Part shown: positions 60,878-64,000 of the stretch, in pieces
How positions within the stretch are numbered: position 1 is the stretch's first letter
Layout of the letters: the number at the start of each line of letters is the position of its first letter
From: Planctomycetia bacterium
GTDB taxonomy: Bacteria; Planctomycetota; Planctomycetia; Pirellulales; Thermoguttaceae
DNA: 64,000 bases
NCBI GenBank assembly: GCA_030539295.1
Contig: JAUNSJ010000016.1
Coordinates: 1 to 64,000, forward strand
Reading direction: 5' to 3'
Notes under the pieces: model-generated
What the model was told of the DNA's origin: nothing
Database searches by the model: none
The model's input: the letters and a program-made list of their open reading frames with translations, nothing else
Translations under genes and position numbers: made by a program

Positions 60878-62440
60878 TCACGGCGACACTTGTATCATGC
60901 GATTAATCGCGTTGAGCAGGGCCATAATCGTCGCTTCAATAATGTCCGTTGAGATACCATGACCGCGGCAGACGGAGGTCACGTTTTCCTCGCGTTCGAC
61001 GAGTACGACGACCTCGCCCTGCGCGTCAGGCCCACCTGTTACCGCTTCCACCTTAAACTCTCTAAGTTTAAGCGGCAGATTAACAATGGAAACGACCGCC
61101 GAAAAAACGGCCGCGACCGGACCGCCGCCCTTGTGCGATTCGAAGGTCGTCTTCTGACCCTCGCGCGAAAGCGTTACGCTGATACGCGGCGATTGACCGT
61201 CACTACAGATGAGTGAATAGCCTTCGTATTTCCATGCCGAGTCAACGGTCGTTTGTGCCTTCTTCTCGTGAATCTGCTGCTCAATGAGCGCGAGAATGTC
61301 CGCGTCGTAAATCTCCTTCTTGCGGTCCGCGAGCTTCTTGAACTCGGTAAAGACCGTCGTTAGTTGCTCCGTGGTCAGTTCATGACCCAGCTGCTTGGCA
61401 CGATCGGCCAGAGCCGCCCGCCCGCTATGCTTACCCAAAACCAGATCGCTCTTCGTAAAGCCAACGCTTTCGGGCACCATAATCTCGTACGTTGTGCGGT
61501 CCTTCAGGACGCCGTCCTGATGTATGCCAGCCTCATGGGCGAAGGCATTCTGGCCGACAATGGCCTTATTGCGTGGGACCTTAAGCCCGGTGATCTGCGA
61601 AACCAATCGGCTCGTTGGGACCAGCCGCTGCGAAACGATTCGCGTATCCGCCTTGAAGACGTCGCCTCGCGTTCGCATGGCCATAACAACTTCTTCCAAG
61701 GCACTATTGCCCGCCCGTTCGCCCAGCCCGTTGATCGTGCACTCAATCTGACCGGCACCGGCCATGACCGCCGCCAGGGAATTCGAGACGGCCATGCCTA
61801 AATCGTTGTGACAGTGCACACTCAAAATCGCTTTGTCAATATTAGGCACCCGGTCAATTAACGTCGCGATCCGGGCCTGCATTTCCAGCGGCGTAGCATA
61901 ACCGACCGTATCGGGGATATTAACGGTCGTCGCACCGGCGTCAATAACCGCTTCCACGACCTTGCAGAGGAAATCAATCTCGGTCCGGGAGGCATCTTCC
62001 GGGGAAAACTCAATATCTTCACAGTAATTGCGACCGCGACGAACACCAGCAACGGCCCGCTCAATAATCTGCTCTTGTGTCATACGCAGTTTATGCTCGC
62101 GATGAATCGCACTGGTCGCCAGAAAGATATGAATCCGCGGATGTTCCGCATAACGCAGGGCATCCCAAGCGGCGTCAATATCGGCATCCACACATCGGGC
62201 AAGGCCGCAGACGCTCGCCTTGCGGATAATTCTGGCCACCTCGCGTACGGACTCGAAATCGCCTTGCGAAACGATGGGGAAGCCCGCTTCGATTACGTCG
62301 ACGCCCAATTCCTCCAGAGCGCGAGCCACTTCCAGCTTCTCCGGCAGGTTCATACTCGCCCCAGGCGACTGCTCACCATCGCGCAAGGTTGTATCGAAAA
62401 TCGTAATCATGCGTTTATTTGGATTATTAGACAGATTCAT
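60878..62440 (-). CDS. leuA: 2-isopropylmalate synthase
   Basis: LeuA condenses acetyl-CoA with 2-oxoisovalerate, the first step of leucine biosynthesis. The 520 residues show the DRE-TIM signature FDTTLRDGEQSPGASM near residue 15, AGFPIVSQGDFE near residue 57, the metal-binding VHCHNDLGMAVSNSLAA near residue 210 and GLGERAGNSALEEVVMA near residue 240. The C-terminal ~130 residues form the leucine-binding regulatory domain, so feedback inhibition is expected. The start at 62440 is preceded by ATGGGG. No other leu gene is in the window. Confidence 0.94.
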   Translation of the reverse strand: MNLSNNPNKRMITIFDTTLRDGEQSPGASMNLPEKLEVARALEELGVDVIEAGFPIVSQGDFESVREVARIIRKASVCGLARCVDADIDAAWDALRYAEHPRIHIFLATSAIHREHKLRMTQEQIIERAVAGVRRGRNYCEDIEFSPEDASRTEIDFLCKVVEAVIDAGATTVNIPDTVGYATPLEMQARIATLIDRVPNIDKAILSVHCHNDLGMAVSNSLAAVMAGAGQIECTINGLGERAGNSALEEVVMAMRTRGDVFKADTRIVSQRLVPTSRLVSQITGLKVPRNKAIVGQNAFAHEAGIHQDGVLKDRTTYEIMVPESVGFTKSDLVLGKHSGRAALADRAKQLGHELTTEQLTTVFTEFKKLADRKKEIYDADILALIEQQIHEKKAQTTVDSAWKYEGYSLICSDGQSPRISVTLSREGQKTTFESHKGGGPVAAVFSAVVSIVNLPLKLREFKVEAVTGGPDAQGEVVVLVEREENVTSVCRGHGISTDIIEATIMALLNAINRMIQVSP

Positions 62441-62742
62441 GTTATTACCCCATTTTTCTTTCTTTTTGGGCTCTTGCCTGGCCGCTTTTTTTCTTTCTCG
62501 TTGCGTCGCCGTGAGTTAGCCACATGGCCGGCCGGTAGGAACCCAACGCGGAAAGAAACTCGAGATCGGCAGTATAAAACCCATTTACCCTATTATAAGT
62601 TTATTTTCAAAACTGAAAAGCGGGTACGATTCCCGACCAAAGAGAGCGTCTGCTTGTGGGCCGCGGCCCTGGGGCAGCCGACGCGGTCATATCCTGTCTG
62701 CGAATGCATGGGGACGCCGCGCCGGACGCCGGGTCGGGCGTG
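62441..62742. other. 302-bp leader region of leuA
   Basis: The region separates leuA from the hydrolase gene that ends at 62743, both on the minus strand. Read toward leuA it has TATAAT boxes (62597-62592 and a TATACT further on) without a clear -35. A 26-codon minus-strand frame (62525-62445) ends just before leuA but has no ribosome binding site and only one Leu codon. No terminator-antiterminator pair is obvious. Confidence 0.45.
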
Positions 62743-64000
62743 CTAAGGTATCGTTATTTCTATAACAACAGGGCCGAGCAGGCCGCCTGGCATGAGCGGA
62801 ACCTTGGTTGTGTAGCCGCGCCAGGCTGTCATAAGTTCGTTCTCTTTTTCCAGGACAACATTTGTTTTGGTGAACCGTTCTTCCGGCTCCAAACCTGCGT
62901 CGCCAATAAGGCGATTGCTCCAGCAGTTGGTCACTGTAATCTCCAGATGATTACGACCGGCGACCGTACTGTCGCCAAGAGCAATTTCCCACGGAGCAGT
63001 CCATACGATTCCGAGTTCACTGCCGTTAAGACGAACACTGGCAATATCGTGCACTTCACCCAGAGACAAAACTGGGTTAAGTGACAATTGTTCTTGTGTC
63101 ATATCAAAATCGATGGAATAGTTTGCTGTTCCGGAATAAAACTTTATGCCGGGGTCTTCATTTTCGTTCCATAGGGTTAATTTGTCAAAGACCGTTTGTT
63201 CAGGCCCACCCCACTGTTTATCAAATGCAACTTGCCAGGGACCTTCCAATTTTTGCAATACTTCCCGCTTTTGGTCTCTGGTAATTGCGGGAACATTTTC
63301 CGATTCGTCCTTGGAGAAAACCAAAAAAGCGGACCCGTTTTGCGGCAAGGTAAGGGCAACTTTCGTGCGACCATCCTCCGTTTGATAACTTTCAATGGGA
63401 GTAACGGAACCATCAACAGGGTTCCACAATTCAGCCTTCTTATCGCTGGTGCGCAATGTCATTTCGCCATCGCCTTCACCTGTAATAAAATAAATATCGG
63501 AGCTGTTTGTTTGACGATGGAGAAAGGTAAATGACCCTTCTGCGTCAGGAAGTATAGACCGGTCCAAAAGGACATCGGCCATCGGTTTGTTTTGAATCAG
63601 GTTCGTATCCGCCCAAAGTAAATTCGCGATTTCGCCCACGGACTGGTCCGCATTTTCCCAATCGGCGAGTCCGGTTGCCAGAACAGGTTTCTTTTTTCCC
63701 AGGACAATGGGTGCTCCCTGTTCCGCAAACGATTGCAGTTTTTTCATAACGGCCAGAGGAGCGTCATCTTCTATAGGATCGAAAACGAGTATACGGTAAC
63801 TCATACCGTCAGGCAGAATGAATTTTCCGTCCCGGTACTCCAAACGATTCACAAAAGTGTAGGAATCCAAAAGGTCGAAACGGTAACCCGGTGGTGGTAT
63901 AAGCTCGGAATTTGGATTCCAGTTTTTGGCGGGTTCCCAGGACACGCCGTTCTTGTCGCTTACCCAGGTACATATATCTGCTACATAAAGCCCCTGTCGG
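62743..64000 (-). CDS. C-terminal part of a GH106-like glycoside hydrolase (partial)
   Basis: The frame is open from the window end (first complete codon at 63999) to the stop at 62743, about 418 codons; the N-terminus lies outside. The visible part begins inside a barrel-like domain (GLYVADICTW, then IPPPGYRFDLLDSYTFVNRL, and KFILPDGMSYRILVFDP), typical of the GH106 alpha-L-rhamnosidase type. A linker follows and then a GH2-type sugar-binding beta-sandwich (FYSGTANYSIDFDM, LSLGEVHDIASVRLNGSELGIVWTAPWEI and GRNHLEITVTNCWSNRLIGD). The protein ends with GLLGPVVIEI, as in that family. A GTG at 63945 is not the real start. Family assignment is from the motif pattern only. Confidence 0.7.
   Translation of the reverse strand, partial: RQGLYVADICTWVSDKNGVSWEPAKNWNPNSELIPPPGYRFDLLDSYTFVNRLEYRDGKFILPDGMSYRILVFDPIEDDAPLAVMKKLQSFAEQGAPIVLGKKKPVLATGLADWENADQSVGEIANLLWADTNLIQNKPMADVLLDRSILPDAEGSFTFLHRQTNSSDIYFITGEGDGEMTLRTSDKKAELWNPVDGSVTPIESYQTEDGRTKVALTLPQNGSAFLVFSKDESENVPAITRDQKREVLQKLEGPWQVAFDKQWGGPEQTVFDKLTLWNENEDPGIKFYSGTANYSIDFDMTQEQLSLNPVLSLGEVHDIASVRLNGSELGIVWTAPWEIALGDSTVAGRNHLEITVTNCWSNRLIGDAGLEPEERFTKTNVVLEKENELMTAWRGYTTKVPLMPGGLLGPVVIEITIP

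Noticed and set aside
62445-62525. 26-codon minus-strand frame (62525-62445) directly upstream of leuA as a leucine leader peptide
   Set aside because: It contains only one Leu codon, lacks a ribosome binding site and no terminator/antiterminator pair follows, so attenuation by leucine is not supported.
62617-62636. tRNA T-arm-like sequence (CGGG-TACGATT-CCCG)
   Set aside because: No acceptor, D or anticodon arm can be placed at the expected distances on either strand.

Overview
The window reads as chromosomal DNA of a planctomycete (Planctomycetota). This rests on gene content and not on a marker gene: three DUF1559 pseudopilin-like proteins, a secreted DUF1080 protein, Tat-exported Gfo/Idh/MocA and DapA-like enzymes, three XylR-type AraC regulators, and an ECF sigma factor followed by a Ser/Thr kinase that has the N-terminal domain typical of this phylum. 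The many secreted sugar enzymes suggest a glycan-degrading, perhaps gut-associated, lineage (inference). Promoters that can be read by eye are close to the sigma-70 consensus (TTGACA, 16-17 bp, TATAAT).

Layout. 1-5056: tail of an acidic protein, a DUF1080 protein, ribosomal protein S18, and an argB-argD-argF operon. 5241-8382: a two-gene membrane unit of the cytochrome bd superfamily, the first subunit carrying a C-terminal cytochrome c. 8484-11098 (minus): a Tat-exported MocA oxidoreductase followed by a DapA-like protein lacking some aldolase residues. 11375-16022: an outer-membrane barrel protein converging on an overlapping dxr-rseP pair. 16362-24190: a secreted protein of unknown function, an ECF sigma factor/membrane protein/Ser-Thr kinase operon, an MBL hydrolase and a proline-rich lipoprotein.

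24252-29719 is a first glycan cassette: XylR regulator divergent from DUF1559 pseudopilin, lipoprotein and DUF6259-type hydrolase, with a tandem operator between the divergent promoters. 29835-29953 is a compact promoter-to-terminator unit that looks like a small RNA or an attenuator. 30070-33964 holds a membrane coiled-coil protein and a vWA protein. 34025-37812 (minus) is an operon of a XylR regulator, a sugar-phosphate isomerase (SIS) fused to a HAD phosphatase, and a PfkB kinase.

38260-46101 holds a secreted PHP-like protein, an AraC regulator, a Tat-exported beta-propeller, rpmI and rplT, typA and a radical SAM protein. 46261-54179 is a second glycan cassette: secreted AGE epimerase, divergent GH38-like hydrolase, two DUF1559 pseudopilins and a lipoprotein. 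54200-59507 is a third XylR regulator divergent from a hexuronate-type operon (RraA-like, MFS, mannonate dehydratase, SDR). 59667-64000: a TPR membrane protein, coaD, leuA, and the C-terminal part of a GH106-like hydrolase that runs off the window.

The most interesting theme is the repeated pairing of pseudopilin, transthyretin-like lipoprotein, secreted glycosidase and XylR regulator. It looks like a planctomycete counterpart of a polysaccharide utilization locus. I saw no tRNA, rRNA, CRISPR array, insertion sequence or prophage.
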